From Hydnum rufescens UP504 (Eukaryota > Basidiomycota > Agaricomycetes > Cantharellales > Hydnaceae), in NCBI GenBank assembly GCA_014904985.1, contig MU129377.1, positions 1 through 20,652 of the forward strand: 20,652 nucleotides of DNA, given 5' to 3'. Below are positions 19,553-20,652 of this stretch, piece by piece. A program made the position numbers and the translations under genes. The notes beneath the pieces were generated by a model. That model ran no database searches, was not told the origin of the DNA, and was given only the letters and a program-made list of their open reading frames with translations. Positions within the stretch are counted from its first letter, which is position 1. Each line of letters opens with the position of its first letter.

Positions 19553-20652
19553 TCATACATTAAAATGGGGCCTTGAAGGGGTCGAAGTAGTTTCCCTGGG
19601 CTGTTCTTCATGAGGTCTTGGTCCAGTAATAAAATGACCTGGTTCATCTGGCTCCAGTTCATCTTCTGATTCAACTGAGTCATTTTCATGTGCTGGGTGC
19701 CTAGATAATCCATCTGGACCTTGGTGTTTTGTAGCTGGAACATGGACCAATTCAAAATCAAATAGCTGAATGTAGGAGATCCATTGTGACATAGCCGCAT
19801 TTGGTAATCCTGGTGTATTAATGGTTTGCTTGAGAAATTTGGCATCTACTTCCACTCTAAAATGGATTCCCCAGAGATCATTCCTTTGTGCTTTGAGTGC
19901 TTTGAATAGTCCTTTTAATTCTATTTGTGGTTGGGAATACTTGGTTTCAGCTTCATTATTGGTTACTGATCCAAAGACAATTGGATGTCATCCATCTTCC
20001 AGGGTTTGATATTCAATCCATCCTACTGCCATGATAGAGCTATCCACTGCAAGTGTTACAAGGCCATAATCTGATGTTCGTTCGTCTTCTTTTAACACTC
20101 TGGCTGTATCAATGTTTAATGTTTTTCAAGCAGGAAGGTTTGTGGAAGCTTCTTTTAGTTGGTTCATGGCTTCTTCTGCTTGGTCATTTCATTCAAAGTC
20201 ATTAGGAGTCTTCTTGGTGAGCAATGTGAGAGGTTTTGCTATTTTAGCAAATTGCCAAATCCAATTTCGAGCAACTCCAACTGTTCCTAGGAATCTGCGG
20301 ACTTGCATTACATTGATTGGATGCAGCCAGTTCTTTATTTTGTGATAATTCCATGGTGAGGTCTTCTTCCTTCCATTGAACAAACATTTCCTACAATGTG
20401 TACGAGTGGTGTTGCAAGCACTAATTTAGATCCTGAGGCTGTACATCCAGCTTCAATGAATGTAGCGAACAATTCATCAACAACTTGAGCGAATTCCCAT
20501 ATGTATCGTCGAATTTTTGGATTTTCAGGTATAGGTTCATCATTGTACCGCGTTTTTGGTCCTTTTCCTGCTACATCATCCACAAAGGCTTCAGCTCTGT
20601 CTGGGATCATTGGTCTGATCATGTGTGTGACTGTTTTCATGAATTCTTGCAT
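19553..20652 (-). mobile_element. Ty3/gypsy retrotransposon fragment: reverse transcriptase-RNase H, decayed
   Basis: The frame entering from the window end carries the reverse transcriptase palm motif FVDD (catalytic Asp codons 20580-20575) followed by VAGKGPKTRY. A one-base frameshift in an A-run near 20338 moves to the next frame with RRFLGTVGVARNWIWQFAKI, the connection segment. RNase H follows with LAVDSS, IELKGLFKALKAQ and VEVDAKFLKQ, then LVHVPATKHQGPDGLSRHP, the hallmark C-terminal end. In-frame TGA codons at 20191-20189, 20128-20126 and 19990-19988 disable it. No integrase or LTR is seen leftward; the minisatellite begins instead. It would have copied the element's RNA into DNA. The 5' part (gag, protease, reverse transcriptase N-terminus) lies beyond the window. 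Confidence 0.92.

Overview
The window is nuclear DNA of a filamentous basidiomycete, most likely an Agaricomycete. The evidence is short (about 50-70 bp) GT-AG introns with CTAAC/TACTAA-type branch points, a KDZ-type transposase with the cysteine-cluster N-terminus typical of mushroom genomes, a double-stranded beta-helix (TET/JBP-like) gene beside it, and a Ty3/gypsy fragment with the VEVDAK...GPDGLSR RNase H tail common in Agaricomycetes. No ordinary intact housekeeping gene is visible. This is a repeat-rich island of decaying mobile-element genes.

Layout. On the minus strand, reading leftwards from the middle: a four-unit hairpin array (6426-6901), a broken beta-helix dioxygenase-like gene (6188 to 4294) and a broken KDZ transposase gene (3886 to 161). 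On the plus strand, reading rightwards: a second four-unit hairpin array (9591-10045), a long unrecognised gene broken by several frameshifts ('gene A', 10076-14382) and a nearly intact multi-exon unrecognised gene ('gene B', 15213-18109) with an acidic C-terminal tail. The spacer between the two arms (6902-9590) holds two further stem-loops with a shared core, a 95-bp tandem duplication, a 289-bp MITE-like element and a fragment resembling the PRP19 U-box.

The edges carry 21-bp minisatellites of one loose family in opposite orientations (1-130 and 18511-19520). The right edge is a Ty3/gypsy reverse transcriptase-RNase H fragment on the minus strand, cut by the window end.

How the parts may fit together. 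Each two-gene arm begins with four hairpins whose inner stem is 11 bp with a 7-nt loop and whose first spacing is about 168 bp, although the two arrays do not share primary sequence. This suggests two related elements back to back, or one large two-armed element carrying a transposase, a putative base-modifying enzyme and two accessory proteins of unknown function. Nearly all nonsense codons in the broken genes are TGA, as expected if CGA and TGG codons decayed by C-to-T transitions. Gene functions are inferred from motifs read by eye; no database search was possible.
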